Assembly (NCBI RefSeq): GCF_001641265.1
Contig: NW_020167562.1
Span: 1 to 64,000, forward strand
Length of the DNA stretch: 64,000 nt
Origin: Pseudogymnoascus destructans
Taxonomy: Eukaryota > Ascomycota > Leotiomycetes > Thelebolales > Thelebolaceae
Direction of reading: 5' to 3'
Below the pieces are notes generated by a model. It did no database searches. It was not told the DNA's origin and saw nothing but the letters and a program-made list of their open reading frames with translations. Below, in pieces: positions 21,069-33,290 of this stretch. The position numbers were made by a program, and so were the translations under genes. Each line of letters begins with the position of its first letter. The first letter of the stretch is position 1.

Positions 21069-22262
21069 GCAGACCACTTCGAAGTTCCTAAGTCAACTCT
21101 TGCTGATAGGATGTCTGGGAAGAAAACGCGTGCTGTAGCTCACGAAATTGAACAAGCTCTCTCAAATGCAGAAGAAAATACACTAGCACGATGGATTACA
21201 CGTCTCACTGCCACGGGTTTTCCTGCAACTCCTATGTTGATCAAGGAAATGGCTGAAGAAATTCGCGTACGACGCGTCCAAATCACGTCTTCTCAAACCA
21301 CTCTTCGGACCAATCCTACCCCCATAGGCCATGAATGGATCTATAGATTCTTAAAACGACATCCAAACTTTAAAGGGGTCTACTCAAGACAACTAGAGTC
21401 TGCACGACATAAAGAAGCCACTCCTATAAAGATTTCAGCTTGGTTTGACGTGTTTAAAGCACGAATTGAAGAGCGAAAGTACAAGCCATGCAACATCTAT
21501 AATATGGATGAGACAGGTTTTGCAGTTGGAGAGACTCAATCCACGCGAATAATTGTTGATTCTACCTTGAAATCCAATTGGAAGGTCACAGCTGGGAAGC
21601 AGGAGTGGATAACTGTACTTGAATGCATTGATGCAGACGGTGGTGCTTTACCACCTATGATTATATTCAAGGCTAAGAATACCAATTCAAGTTGGATTCC
21701 AAAGGACACCCCTACAAACTGGCACTTCTCAACAAGTAATAGTGGCTGGACTTCAAACAGTCATGGATTTGAGTGGTTGCGGAAGGTATTTGAGCCTGAG
21801 TCATGCAAAAAGTCTGGAAATCACCCGCGAATGTTGATTATGGATGGCCATTCTAGTCACATTACTGGCGATATGATTGCACTGTGCATTGAGAATGACA
21901 TCGACCTTCTTATTCTACCGCCTCATTGCTCTCATCTACTCCAACCACTTGATGTTGGGGTGTATGGACCTCTTAAGCGATTTCATGCTCAGGAAGTAGA
22001 TCGGTATACTCGAGCAGGAATAAAGCGAATCCAGCGCTCCCACTGGGTTGAAATCTTCCGGTGTATTTGAGAGAAGGGTCTTATACCTCAAAACATTAGA
22101 AGTGGGTGGAGGGCAGCAGGTTTAATACCCTTTCTCCCAGAAAGAGTTCTGGCTAACCTTCCACTTCCACCAACTGAACCACCTCGCACTCCTCAAAACT
22201 CAACCAATATCACTACTCTGGATCTCTCAATACTCCGAAGTTCTCCTCCAGATGGAACTGAA

Positions 22263-22659
22263 TGTTACGGCTATAGTAACATGATGTCATGGTTACAGGG
22301 CCAGGGCCTAGTAACGTGACGTGTGAGTCACAGTGGGAAGCGGGGTAGGCTGCCATGTGACGGGGCTAATGGATAGTTGCAGAAACTAGTGGATATTGGA
22401 TAGTTGAGCTATCCACGAACTATCCTAAATATCTAGCTATCCGCCAACTATCCAGATTACCCATGAGGCACGACGCCACTATATAAGTAGATAGTATTTC
22501 CTTAGATAGGAGCTTCGTGCTCAACTCAATACAGTATTTGTTATATACTAGTAACGTGTTACTTGAAGCCTTTGTGTCTGATCCCCTGCCTCCTCTGATA
22601 AGTAAACCTTTACGCAAGAGAACCTCTGTGTCTTCTATCGTTTAGAAGTCAGTGTTACA
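22263..22659 (+). repeat. solo LTR-B (397 bp) inside pogo-3
   Basis: It runs from TGTTACGGCTATAGTAAC to GAAGTCAGTGTTACA, flanked by CTGAA (22258-22262 and 22660-22664). Confidence 0.93.
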
Positions 22660-23140
22660 CTGAACTAAGGCATGCAAATTTAGTATTTAATTTAAGTATG
22701 GCAACTTGTGACTCTCCTGCTTCACCAACTCGACGCTATGCCAAGAGAATGACTAGGCTGGTTGAAAGTCAGAATGCTGAACTCAGCATCCTTCGGAAGG
22801 AGGTAAAAGAGTACAAAGAGATACTTGAGACACGAAAGAAAAGAACTACGGGCAAGAGAATTAAGTTGCAAGGTGAATTTGTATTCAGTACCGAGGAAGT
22901 GTTGAAAATTGTCCGGGAGGCAGAGTTGAAGTCAACCGAGAAAAGACCACGTGGAAGGCCACGCAAACGGCCAATTGAAGAAGTAGACGAGGAAGTTGAA
23001 GAGGAAGAGGTAGAGAACGATTCAAGCGACCCAGAATTGGAATTGGAGGAGTGTGTGGCACGTAGGACTCGGTCAACTAGAGTAGAATAAACTTTTTGTC
23101 CGACTACCCCATATGTCCGTCTACCCCATACGTTACGTTA

Positions 23141-24240
23141 GTGGAAATCGATCTATGCTAGTTGAATTAACACAAACAACTACTAATATTCTTACCTTCT
23201 CTCTTTTCTGACCTATAGCACCCTCTACTGTTATAAAGCCCCTTAATGGTGTTATCTTCTAGTATAGTCCCATCTTGTCTATGTTATATATATCCTCCTC
23301 TAAGTATTCCCCTGCTACTGTTTGAATTGCTTGCATCTCTTCCTCTACTATAGCTAGAACTAATCTAGCTTTACTATGTTAAACTTAAATAAGAATCTTA
23401 TACCATTGTCGAAACCTTATGACCTACCCTAAGCTAAATGTAACGCTAACTTCTAAACGATAGAAGACACAGAGGTTTCTTGAGTAAGGTTGACTTGACA
23501 GAGGAGGCAGGGGATCAGACACAAAGGCTTTCCAAGTAACACATTACAGTATTGTAAAGAATACTATATTGAGTTGAGCACGAAGCTCCTATCTAAGGAA
23601 ATACTATCTACCTATATAGTGGCATCATGCCAAAGGGATATCCGTGGATAACATGGATAACATAATATTCATGATATCCAATGTTATCCATCACGTGAGG
23701 TTGCAGCCGTAAGCGCTAGCCATAGCACTAGCACTTAGCCGTAACACGAAACTCTAGGACTGTTTCACCTTCATGTTATGGTAATTGTGCCTAGATCTAC
23801 TTTGCCTTCTCTTACAAAACCTCACCTGTTATAACCCCTCCTCGTCGTTTAATAAGCTTCTGCTAGTCGAAAAGGATAGCTTCTAGCTATGGCTAAGTAG
23901 CGCCACGTTGTCGTCGTTAAGCTTCTTAATCGTCTGCTTGTAGGGTGCTGTCAAGGTAGGCAAATCAAGTGCTAAGAGATTTAGAGACAGTAGATTAGCT
24001 AACTTGAGTCTAGTGTTAGTCTCAGAACCATACGATGTAAGCTTTCTATGAAGGTTAAGGGCATTGTTCGTAGTGCTAGCGCTAGAGAGTACGTCGTTAG
24101 TCGAGAGTCATCGAATTAAGCTTCTTTAGAGGTACTAGAAAGTGAAGAGGTTAGTATAAGTCGATAATCTAAAGAAAAGGCACGATATCATGTATATCAG
24201 GGTTTGTATGTAAAAAGGATGGATCCTGCAAAATATATCT
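23141..24240 (-). pseudogene. old pogo-type transposase relic, interrupted by LTR-B2
   Basis: The minus strand contains scattered recognisable pieces in an AT-rich, stop-filled region. Around 23220-23300 the piece reads EEDIYNIDKMGLY, the block around the first catalytic Asp of pogo transposases, followed by LRGFITVEGAIGQKREK. Around 23750-24100 further pieces remain. Many stops are TAG/TAA. The LTR-B2 at 23439-23746 sits inside it. Confidence 0.5.
23439..23746 (-). repeat. solo LTR-B2 (308 bp), variant of LTR-B
   Basis: The half at 23439-23630 matches LTR-B (TGTAACGCTAACTTC, ACACAGAGGTTTCTTG). The other half, the U3 side, is unrelated apart from the terminal TTAGCCGTAACA. Flanks CTAAA (23434-23438) and CGAAA (23747-23751) agree at four of five bases. 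Confidence 0.75.
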
Positions 24241-25565
24241 GAGATATCAGAAATATTAGGTAAACGCGTATCGACTTAATGGATTATGACTGACTGTAGT
24301 ACGGGGCGGATGATGGTGGAATGTAAAGTGAGTGGGATGTAGGCGACCGGTCATATTTATCAGCTCTTGTATAGCGCGTAGGCTGGGCGTGGGGGGGCGG
24401 GTTGTGGTGTCGATGCGCTGTGGTGCCGATGCGCTGTGGTCCCGATGCGCTATGGTCCCGATGCGCTGTAGTGTGGTGTGATATTGAATGTCGTTCCTAG
24501 CAGGTGCGTTGCTGTGCATGTCGGCCGTTCTGTTTTTGTCTAGACGAGTGTCCAAGGAATGTATGTTAGGCCGTTTAGGGCTCCCTCACATTCCTTACAG
24601 TACATGGAGCCTTATGCGTAGAGTATAGGCTACCGTGGCAGCGTGGTAAAGCATAGTGAAGCGTGGTGAAGCATAGTGAAGCATAGTGAAGCGTGGTGAA
24701 GTGAAGTGAAGCATGAAGTGAAGCATAGTGAAGCATAGTGAAGCATAGTGAAGCATAGTGAAGCATAGTGGAGCGTCTCTAGTTTGACTTCACGGGTAGG
24801 GTGGTGGGTGTGGGAATGGGTGGAAGGGGTGTGGGAAGGGGGAGAGGGAGGGGTGTGGGAAGGGGGAGGGGTGTGAAAGGGGGAGAGGGGTGTGGAAAGG
24901 GGGGGAGGGGTGTCGAAGAGTGGGGAGGTGTGGAGATAGAACAGGTGGGGAGGTTAGATAGGAGTGGGTGGGTTAGCCTTAGACTCACACCCATACCATG
25001 TCTGGTGAAACAGTACATTCCCCCCCGTACTATCGTGTTTCCTGTTCGCTCCTTCCGATACCGCCCTTCCCTCCCCTTCCCTTCCTTTCCCTCCCCTCCA
25101 CCCGCCGCCCTATCCATCATAACCCTCCTATTCTCCACTCTCCCACCTTCCCCCCTTCCCCACTTCCCCCCTTCCCCCCCTTCCTCCCCCACCTGTCCAA
25201 TCACCCCCCCTTCCCCCACCTGTCCAATCACCCCCCCTTCCCCCACCTGTCCAATCACCCCCCCCCCCAAAAAAAACCACCCTCTTGGCTCCGCCGCACC
25301 CCACTTCCGCCCATCCCTTCTCAATCCATCCCAACTCTCCGTTCAAACTTCGTCACTTATCCCCAATTCATCCCCGAAGCACCACTATACTTTGCTATAG
25401 TCCTCCGAAACATCCCCCTCATTCTCTCTTCTCAAACGCTCGCTGTCCCTCCTGAACCCCTTCGCTCGTGTGTGCAACGCCTCAAAAGAGCGCCGTGCAG
25501 AGCGCCGTCAAGAGCGCCGTGTGTTGGGTCCACATACCACAGCAGCTCCCACTCGGAACACGCCC
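24241..25565. repeat. intergenic region with three tandem repeats, upstream of the RING-PH-vWA gene
   Basis: Three simple arrays are visible. Near 24408-24476 a unit like GATGCGCTGTGGTCCC repeats about four times. At 24640-24775 a GAAGCATAGTGAAGCGTGGT-type unit repeats about twelve times. At 25188-25262 a 26-base C-rich unit around CCACCTGTCCAATCACC repeats three times. Long overlapping frames here are by-products of the C-rich and G-rich composition. The last 300 bases probably hold the promoter and 5' leader of the downstream gene. Confidence 0.7.
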
Positions 25566-28500
25566 ATGTCGAATCGTCCCGCCATCTTTTCGCCGCTCGC
25601 CCTCGCTCGACTCCCCAACTACCAGAACGACCCGGCCGTCGCTCACTCTTCATCATCCAGGGAAAAGCAGGACGATACCGACCACGTCTCTCGCCAATTG
25701 GTCCATCTCGGCCTGCTCAGGCCGAAACACATCGCCGCCAGAGACAGGATCGTCCGGGGGCCTGGCGCCGCCGAGGCCTACCCAAAGAAGAGTTAGTACC
25801 CTTTTTACCATCTTGGCTGCTCTCTAGCAGAACCACTCGTCACCCGCCAGACGAGAACACTGCTACCTTCCCTCGACCCCTCAACCGGCGACGCGCGCGT
25901 GCCAATTCATTTGCGCTTTTTGCGAGTGGCGAAGAAGACACGCTAAAAAACCTGCCCAGATACCTCCGTCACGGCGAGGACAGCGCCCGCTCTGCGCCCC
26001 CGCCGACCGGCGTCGCTCGATACGAGCCCCTCGGAGAAGAGCTCCGGCAGCAGCAGCAACTCCTGCGCGAACAATTCGACGACGACCCTCTCCCGAGGCG
26101 CCATGACGGGCATGCTGGATACAGATCGGAGCCGCACGCGGCGGGAGCGGACGTTTGTGGGGAGCGAGTGCGCCGTGTGCGAGGAGCCGCTGGAGCACAC
26201 CCTGCGCGGTGAGCGCATCCTGCAGTTCTCCTGCGCCCACGTCTCCCACGGCGCCTGCTTTTACGAGTACATGAAGCAGTTCGACTCGCGGTATTGCCCG
26301 ACCTGCAATGCGCCCCTCGGCCTCGACACGAGCCGCGGCGGAAACGTCTTAGATATTGGTAAGGGTTTCGACCACGGTTTGTTCGCCTTGCCACCTGCTG
26401 ATATTGGTTCTTTGCATGCAGAAAAGCTAAGTAGTATGGTGCGCTCAGTATCTGTCAGCGAACGCGGCTCGGCCGCCCCGACCCCGACACCGTGGGACAG
26501 CCAGACGGTGCGTCCACCAAGCTACGAATCCGGCGCCCGACCAAATCACGACCGCGAACGCGATACCCAGTCACGGAATGGGAGGGAGAGCGCCTCCGGG
26601 CACCGAGACGGACGAGATCGGGATGGACGTGAGAGGGAACGTGACCGAGACGGCAGGGAACCAGAGCGGTATCCCTCGTCGAACGGGGCCCACCGCCGAT
26701 CAGACAGCGAGGCGACAGGATCCAATGGATACCCCGATACATCACAGAGCGTCGCGCCCTCACGGCGCCATGACTACGACGTCCAGTCCGTGGAGACGGG
26801 CGTCGTCAGCCCGCGCTCTAGCCGCAATCCCATCCCACCTCCCCTCGTCTCCATCCGTTCCGAGTTTCCCACCCTCAACCGCTCGCGAGCCCAGCAGACC
26901 CTCGCCTGCCTCATCACCATCGAGGTGCCAGATAATAACTGGAGGCCGGATCCGGAGGATGTGCGCATACCGCCGATGCCCAAGCTGCGCGAGGAGGAGC
27001 GGTATGCGAGGCCGCCATCGCCTGTGAAGACGGTGCCGCGCTTCTACCCGTACGAGTCGCCGGAGGTGCTGGAGGAGATGACCGAGAGCCTGCGGAGTCG
27101 TGTGGAGAACTGGCACAGTCTGGACTTTTCAAGGTGAGTAAGGTGACGCGGGTTTTGATATGGGCAGTATGCTGATGATACAGGTTTGGCAAATTACGAC
27201 TATACGGCACGATACGCGTGGGGAAGGATAAGGTGCAGTGGCAGGAGCTGGAGTGTTATCTCTTCTCGGAGATGCTCATCTGCGTCAAGGAGAAGAAGGC
27301 CACACCCCTGCAGCAGTGGAGCGACGAGGGGAATGGGAGGAGGGCGAGCCGGTGCACGCTCAAGGGCTCCATCCTCATCCGGAAGCACCTTGACGGCGTC
27401 ACGCAGACAGCAGCGGGCGAGACCCTGGGCATGACCCAGCGCATAACATCATCTAATCTCACCCCGGCGTCGAATCCCAGGCCGCTCGAGGAGAACACCC
27501 TCACCCTCAGCCTCTCCGTCGCTGAGCTTCCGCAATTCCACCTCCAGTTCGACAACCTCACCCAGCTCCGCATGTGGCAGCAGGCGCTGCAGGACCTCCA
27601 CCCCCCAGAGGCGGCATCCAGAAATGGCGCTGATTACGACCAGGATGCTGCGTCGGAGGCGGAAGAGGAAGACTGGCGCAGGACACTTCCGAGCTCGAAG
27701 CGCGACTCCTCCCTGCATTCGTCTTCGTATGCAACAAGATCCGCTACAACGGCACCCACCGAGTACACCAACCACCGCTCCGTGCGCCTCTCCGACCCCA
27801 TCCACGTTCCAGTTGACATCGTGGTCGTGGTCCCCGTCTCGTCCTCCATGCAGGGCGTCAAGATCTCTCTTGTGCGCGACGCACTCAACTACATGGTCCA
27901 GAGCCTGTGCGAGCGCGACCGCATGGGTCTCGTAACCTTTGGCTCGGGCGGTGGCGGTGTGCCCTTGGTGGGTATGACAACGAAGACGTGGAGCGGATGG
28001 TCAAACGTCCTCTCCCAGATCAAGCCGGTGGGCCAGAAGCTGCACCGCGCCGATGTGGTGGAAGGCGCAAACGTCGCAATGGATCTGCTGATGCAGCGGA
28101 AAAACAATAACCCCATCGCCACGATCCTGCTCATCAGCGACGCGTCGACGTCGGATACGGATAGCGTGGATTTCGTGGCGTCCCGCGCCGAGGCGGCCAA
28201 GTAAGTTCCCAGGGAATCAAAAACGTGATCACCCGTACTAACTTACCCCATAGAATCGCAATCCACTCCTTCGGCCTGGGCATGACGCACAAGCCAGATA
28301 CCATGATCGAGCTGTCCACGCGCACCAAGGCGCAGTACACGTACGTGAAGGACTGGATGATGCTCCGCGAGTGCCTCGCTGGCTGCCTCGGTTCCCTCCA
28401 GACAACCGCGCACCAGAACGTCAAGCTGCGCCTTCGCCTCCCTGAGGGTTCCCCTGCCAAGTTCGTCAAGATCAGTGGCGCCCTCTCCGTGACCCGCCGC

Positions 28501-29493
28501 GCCTCGGGCCGCGATGCAGAGGCCTGCCTTGGTGATCTCCGCTTCGGTGACAAGCGCGACGTCCTCGTCCAGCTCGTTATTACCCCCGACGCTGCGTCAC
28601 CTGACCATCCCCCATCCGACCCATGGGAGACCATCATGTCGAACCTCGAAGCGCTCTCCGGCCCGCTCGAAGACACATCCCCGCGCGCCCTCTCTGTCGA
28701 GGAGGTCCCGCTCATCCAAGCCGATCTAGCGTGGGGTGATCTATTACGTCCCAACACCACCACCCACCTCCCCCGCCCTTCATTGCTGGCAATCACCATG
28801 CTACCTCCATCGAAGAAATCGGCATCTCCACCAACCCCACACATCCCGCCTCACCCCTCCGTCGTCCAGCGCCGCATGGAGCTCCTCACAGCAGACATGC
28901 TCACCCGCGCCCTCTCCCTCGTCGCCCGCGCCCAACACGACAGCGCTGCCCACCTCCTCACCGAGACACGCTCCATACTCAAGGGTCTCGCCAAGGGCGG
29001 CCTCCCACCCATCCCGCCGCCACCTCCTACTGGCGCACTTCCCATCCTCCCCTTGCCCGGACAGGGCAGGAGTAGCAGGATCCAGGAGGGCAAATCGTCC
29101 CCGCCTTCTCTCTCCCCAACCGCGTCCATCGCGCACCTCCCACCCCCGCAACCGCCGCCCTCGGCAGCCCTCCCTATCCCGCGCGAGCGCGAGCAAGGCG
29201 TCGGCCCCGCGACAGCAGCGGGCATCGACCCAGCTGTCGTCGCTGCCCTCGACGCGGAACTCGAGGGTAGCCTGGAGTGGATCCACCATCCCGCGGTGTT
29301 TGGACGCGATAGCCGCAAGGCTGTCCTCCAGGCTGTGGGTGTGATTGGGAGCCAGCGCGCGTGGACTACGAGGAGTGCTGTGGAGTCTATGTGGGCGAGG
29401 CGTGTGGGTGGTGTGAGGAGGGGGTTGGAAGCGTGCAGGAATTGGGGGGATGGGGGGGGGGGGGGGTTGGAGGGGGTTAGGGAGGAGAGTTGA
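25566..29493 (+). CDS. RING-PH-vWA domain protein, Far1/Ste5-like scaffold candidate
   Basis: Exons 25566-25791, 25960-26358, 26422-27133, 27184-28200 and 28254-29493 join to 1197 residues; introns have GT..AG ends and TACTAAC (28236) or CTAA branch sites. Intron 1 is the least certain. A RING-H2 domain (C146, C149, C167, H169, H172, C175, C188, C191; CAVC to CPTC) is followed by a charged Arg/Asp/Glu linker, a PH domain (about 446-585, from FGKLRLYGTIRVGKDKVQW) and a von Willebrand A domain (about 649-815). The metal site DxSxS is degenerate (PVSSSM). This order is that of the yeast pheromone MAPK scaffolds Far1/Ste5, so a role as a membrane-associated signalling scaffold or E3 ligase is inferred. 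The C-terminus is Pro-rich. The start ATGTCGAATCG gives the longest coherent N-terminus. Confidence 0.85.
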
Positions 29494-30164
29494 GGGTGAC
29501 TTTTTGTGTGCGGGGAGTTGGAGTCAAGGGGGAACGTATGGGAGGAGATGGAGCATGGTTAATGCGGATGCGGACCAGATGAATTTATTGGATATGAAGG
29601 GATGAATACGGGCTGCGATGCGATGAACGGATTTTTGGAAAAGCCCTGTACGAGACGCGATGTGAATACATCTTTCGACGGAATGGAGTGGGATGGGGGG
29701 ATTTTTTGGTTGCTTTAGAGAGAAAAAAAGAAAGAAACACTTACAGTAGTTTAGGTTATACTATACCCCCCCCCCCTTTTTGGTTTCTTGAGCGGGATTT
29801 TTTTTAGCAATGTCGTTTTGGCTTGATTTTGGTGTTGTGTTCTAATGTAATGTGATAGGGTTGGGATTTAGGGTTCGGTGGTGTATTCTTGGGATGGAGA
29901 AAGGATGAAAGGAGGGAGAGGGGTTTATTTATATTCGTCTGTCGGTTTGTTGGAGCCAGCGAGAGAAGATCGTATGAGAAATAATGAGATGAGTGATGGG
30001 AGGTTGAGATTTCTGTCGACTTTATACCAAATCTACGCATTCCTGAGATTCTTTATTTGTTCTCGTCTTCATACCTTTCTGGTTTACCGTGTATTCTAAA
30101 ACAACTGAATAATCTGACAGATAACACCTCGCCCATCTCAGGACACAGACGCCCCACCCCAACC
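29494..30164. other. convergent intergenic region
   Basis: This lies between the tails of two convergent genes. It holds G and C homopolymer runs (29451-29465 in the gene end, 29767-29776) and AT-rich sequence that probably includes both 3' ends. No gene is seen. Confidence 0.6.
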
Positions 30165-31511
30165 TCACAACTTCGAACCTGACGGCGCCGCCAACCCATA
30201 CACCTCCCTCTCAAACATCTGCTGCATCCGATGACTCCTATGATCCCCAAACGGAATCACATTCTCCGCATAAAACAAACTCAACCCACTCCTCCGATCA
30301 ATCGTCCACAACAAATTCGGCAACCCGCTCCACGTCATCGTCCCCGCTTTCAACCCCGTCCCCTCATCATCGCTGAGCACGAGGAGCCCACCGAGTCCGA
30401 AATTCAGCTTCGTTCCGGATTTCCGGCTCGTGAAGGTTTCGGTCTCGGCGAGTGCGTCGTTGTGGATAGTTAGTGCGCGCCGACCACCGGGGGGGAGTTG
30501 GGGGGTGAACATCTCATCGATCGTCGTACCCTTCAACAACTTTCCGTCGGAGGCGCATATCGAGGTGAGGATCTTGAGATACTCGACTGCAGACCCGATT
30601 GCGCCGCCGCCGCCGAATTCGTCCTTGCAGGGGTCTTCGTACACTTTATCGTCTGTCCATTCGATTTTTTCCCCGCCGGTGGAGGGTTTACTCCATACCT
30701 TCTTCCGCGCCCCGCGCTTGGTCATGGTGACCAGTCTCCGCCTCACCTCGGGCTTCAGCTCCTGGTGGAAGGTTATGTTTTTGATTCCTAGGGGATCCCA
30801 GATGTGCGACTGCATGTACGCTTCCAGTGAGGTGTTGGTGAGGCGCATGACCAGCACGCCGGCCCAGTCGAGCCCGGTGCCGTATTCCCAGCTTGTGCCG
30901 GGCTCGAAGAGGAGGGGGGAGCTGATGCGTTGGATGATTGGGGAGGTGGCGTCGCCGGCGCGGGGCGGGGCGAGGGTTTTAAAGAGGCGGGCGAGGAGAG
31001 GGTTCATGCCGTAGTAGCCGAGGCCGGCAGTGTGGGTTAGGAGGTGGCTGGTTTGGGTGTTAGAGTGAGTTGGGGGTGGAAGTATGAGATGGGGGGGAGG
31101 GTTACCGGAGAGTTATTTTGTTCTTGGCGGGCGTGAGAATAGGTTCATTTGTCTCTTCATTGAAGCCGGTGAGGATCTGGATATCCTTTAATTCCGTCAA
31201 GACTGTTGATACATCGTCGTCTAATTGGATCTCCCCCCGCTCAACGCACTGCATGGCCGCGATGGTGGTCATGAGTTTTGTGCAGGAGGCCAGGATGAAG
31301 GTTGCGTTGATGTCAATCTTCTCCCCTGGGGACTTCATCCCAAAGGCTTTTTCATACTTGAATTTCCCTGTCGTGGGGCAGTTAGTTGGAGTTTAGCATG
31401 TGAACCGGGTTTTTCATTTCACTCACCTGTTGTATCGCTGGCTAATAGGACAACACCGGGGAGATCTCCCGCTGCGCACGCTTGCTGGAATTGTTCGTCT
31501 AGAGAGGACAT
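30165..31511 (-). CDS. beta-lactamase-fold serine hydrolase (class C/LovD-EstB type)
   Basis: Exons (minus strand) 31427-31511, 31106-31367 and 30165-31047 join to 409 residues; introns of 59 and 58 bp have GTGAGT/CAG and GTAACC/CAG ends. The nucleophile motif SxxK is S56-C-T-K59 in FILASCTKLMTT, and HLLTHTAGLGY follows about 60 residues later. A Tyr motif WEYGTGLDWAG stands where class C enzymes have YxN. Members of this family are esterases, transesterases or peptidase-like hydrolases; the substrate cannot be told. No signal peptide is visible, so it is probably cytosolic. No polyketide synthase or other biosynthetic gene is near, so a LovD-like acyltransfer role has no support from context. 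Confidence 0.9.
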
Positions 31512-33290
31512 GTTAAGTTATTTATGAGTATGGATTTACAACACAAGAAGCTGGCCTTTTAAGAGTACATCAGATTCGCGTCGGCGGGTGGTTACCCCGC
31601 CCCGCGTTGCTTACCCCACAAGGTGACCGCCGAGATCCCGCCTCGGTTAAGCCGAGGAGCACGCCACTGAAGTGGAAGGCAGGTGGAAGTCATGAGGCAG
31701 CCATTTGAAGGTGATGACTCTCCGACGTTTTGGATACAGTTGTCATCAAGATTAGGTCTGGTAAGGCGGAACTTTGTTTGTAGATCTATGGGAGGGGGTG
31801 TTGCTTTGCTGACATATTAAAGTAACAGCGGGGATTCGTCAGTGACTGATTTTAACCTTGCCGAAAAGCGATACTCGTCGTGACCAAATTTTCGCTTCGC
31901 TCAAGGTAAATGAGCGGAAGCGATGTGCGCGGTTTCGCAATATGTAGGCTATAAGTACCACTACATAGTAATTTGTATGTAAAGGTACATAAACCAATCA
32001 TTGTAAGAAATTATCACTTCATCACTCCCACGCTCACTCCCACGCTCACTCCCACACTCACTCCCACACTCACTACCACGCTCACTCACGCACTCACTCT
32101 CAGCAGCTTCTGAGTCCCGAATTGGGTCCCGATCCTCTAGAGGAATTGGGTTGCCAGCTCGAAGAAGAGCTTTTATCCTCTTTTTCTAGAGGCGCTCTGC
32201 CCTCCGGGCCTCAACCCCAGCTCTTTTGAGCTGGTTATTAGCCTGGTTCTAGCCTAGCGGGCTACCCGGGCTTCTTTGGTTGCAAGCTTCTAGGCTTGAA
32301 GCTCGGCTTTCTAGGCCCGAAGCTCGTGAGCGTGAGCAGCTTGGAGCTCACCTCCGAACTGAAGCTTGGCCCGGCTTCAGCTTGCCCGCTTCTTCGACTC
32401 CTCAACCTAGCGCCGAATAGCCCGTAGGTCGTGTTCTTAGAGCTGGCCGCCTACTACAACCTCTTCGGTTCTAGTAAGCCAATTATAGTAGCTCTATTTT
32501 AAGGGGCTACTAAAGCCCTCTGAAACCCGGTGTTTCTAGTACTGTAGCCCCTCTTCTACAGCCCGAAAAGTAGAGGGTTTACGTGTAGAACCCGTATTCT
32601 GTGCCGGGAATCACGATGAGGAATCTGAATCGTGTTTTCAGCCACACCCATGACTAAGCCCTAACCCTCTTTCGTACCGAACCAAGACGTGATGCCCCAC
32701 GCTCCCGTAGATTGCAGTTGAGCCTCAATATCAAAATCCGATGGTGAATTGAAGCTGTAGCCCGTACGCTTCAATGCAATGCCAAATATGCACACACCGA
32801 ACGATTGAGCGCTCGTTGCGTTACGGCCGAAGCTGTTGTAGAAGTAATGGCTCCTATTGGTCAACTTATAGAGGTAGCAAGCATAAAGGTAAGCTGGCTC
32901 TACACAATCTTGTGATGACTAATCTAGTTTTCTATACACTCACCCCCCTTCCGTTCTAACCAACACCTTGATCCTCCCAACTGGATAACTCTGCTTACCA
33001 CATAATGCCCTTAAGAAACAATGCCTACGTGCTAATCTATGCAACTCTAACCCCTAGCTCACTAACTCCGGCCTAATCTGCCTATGCCTATAAGCGCCTA
33101 AGAACACCTGCCATACCCCTTTCCTTCATCATTCCATGCCTAGTAATGCTCAAAGGCAAGCATTCTCATTACACAATCCTTGTTCTATGTTCTGCTTCTT
33201 AATGGTCTCTTTATGCATCTCTACAATCTCCTAGAGCTCCCTCTAGGAGTGCTGTGCAAGTTTCTAAAGACTGCCTATACGGGCCTTAAT
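31512..33290. other. gene-free region with minisatellite and degraded repeats
   Basis: The first 200 bases are the promoter side of the serine hydrolase. At 32031-32103 a 12-base unit (CTCACTCCCACG) repeats about six times. At 32110-32600 the sequence is rich in short GAAGCTCGG/AAGCTT permutations and looks like a decayed repeat. A minus-strand frame at 32661-32864 has no recognisable blocks. From 32900 it is AT-rich. Confidence 0.5.

Larger units (their letters stand above)
20201..23090 (+). pseudogene. pogo-3 transposase, interrupted by two LTRs, one stop
   Basis: Coding pieces 20201-20307, 21074-22262 and 22665-23090 join in frame into 574 codons when the LTRs and one copy of each duplication are left out. 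The only nonsense codon seen is TGA at 22068-22070 (FRCI*EKGLI), where CGA is the likely original. Domains: psq helix-turn-helix broken at AAD/HFEVPKSTL, CENP-B-type domain (WIYRFLKRHPNFKG), DDE domain with NMDETGFAVG, MLIMDGHSSH and HLLQPLDVGVY, and a C-terminal charged tail with an AT-hook-like RPRGRPRKRP and an acidic run. The enzyme would have moved pogo-3 and perhaps related MITEs. Confidence 0.9.
20117..23138 (+). mobile_element. pogo-3, DNA transposon split by two solo LTRs
   Basis: Inverted repeats of about 46 bp (ACGTAACGTATGGGGTAGTC start) at both ends are flanked by TA (20115-20116 and 23139-23140). Each repeat holds the motif ATGGGGTAGTCGGACA twice. Without the LTR-A (20308-21068) and LTR-B (22263-22659) insertions and their duplicated 5-bp targets the element is about 1.85 kb. 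Confidence 0.93.

Noticed and set aside
24779..26212. Long overlapping frames on both strands upstream of and across the RING-PH-vWA gene start
   Set aside because: They arise from C-rich/G-rich repeats and from shadow frames of exons 1 and 2; the spliced model gives one continuous domain-bearing protein.
30165..31511. LovD-like acyltransferase as a hint of a secondary-metabolite cluster
   Set aside because: No polyketide synthase, peptide synthetase, P450 or pathway regulator lies anywhere in the window; the family is broad.
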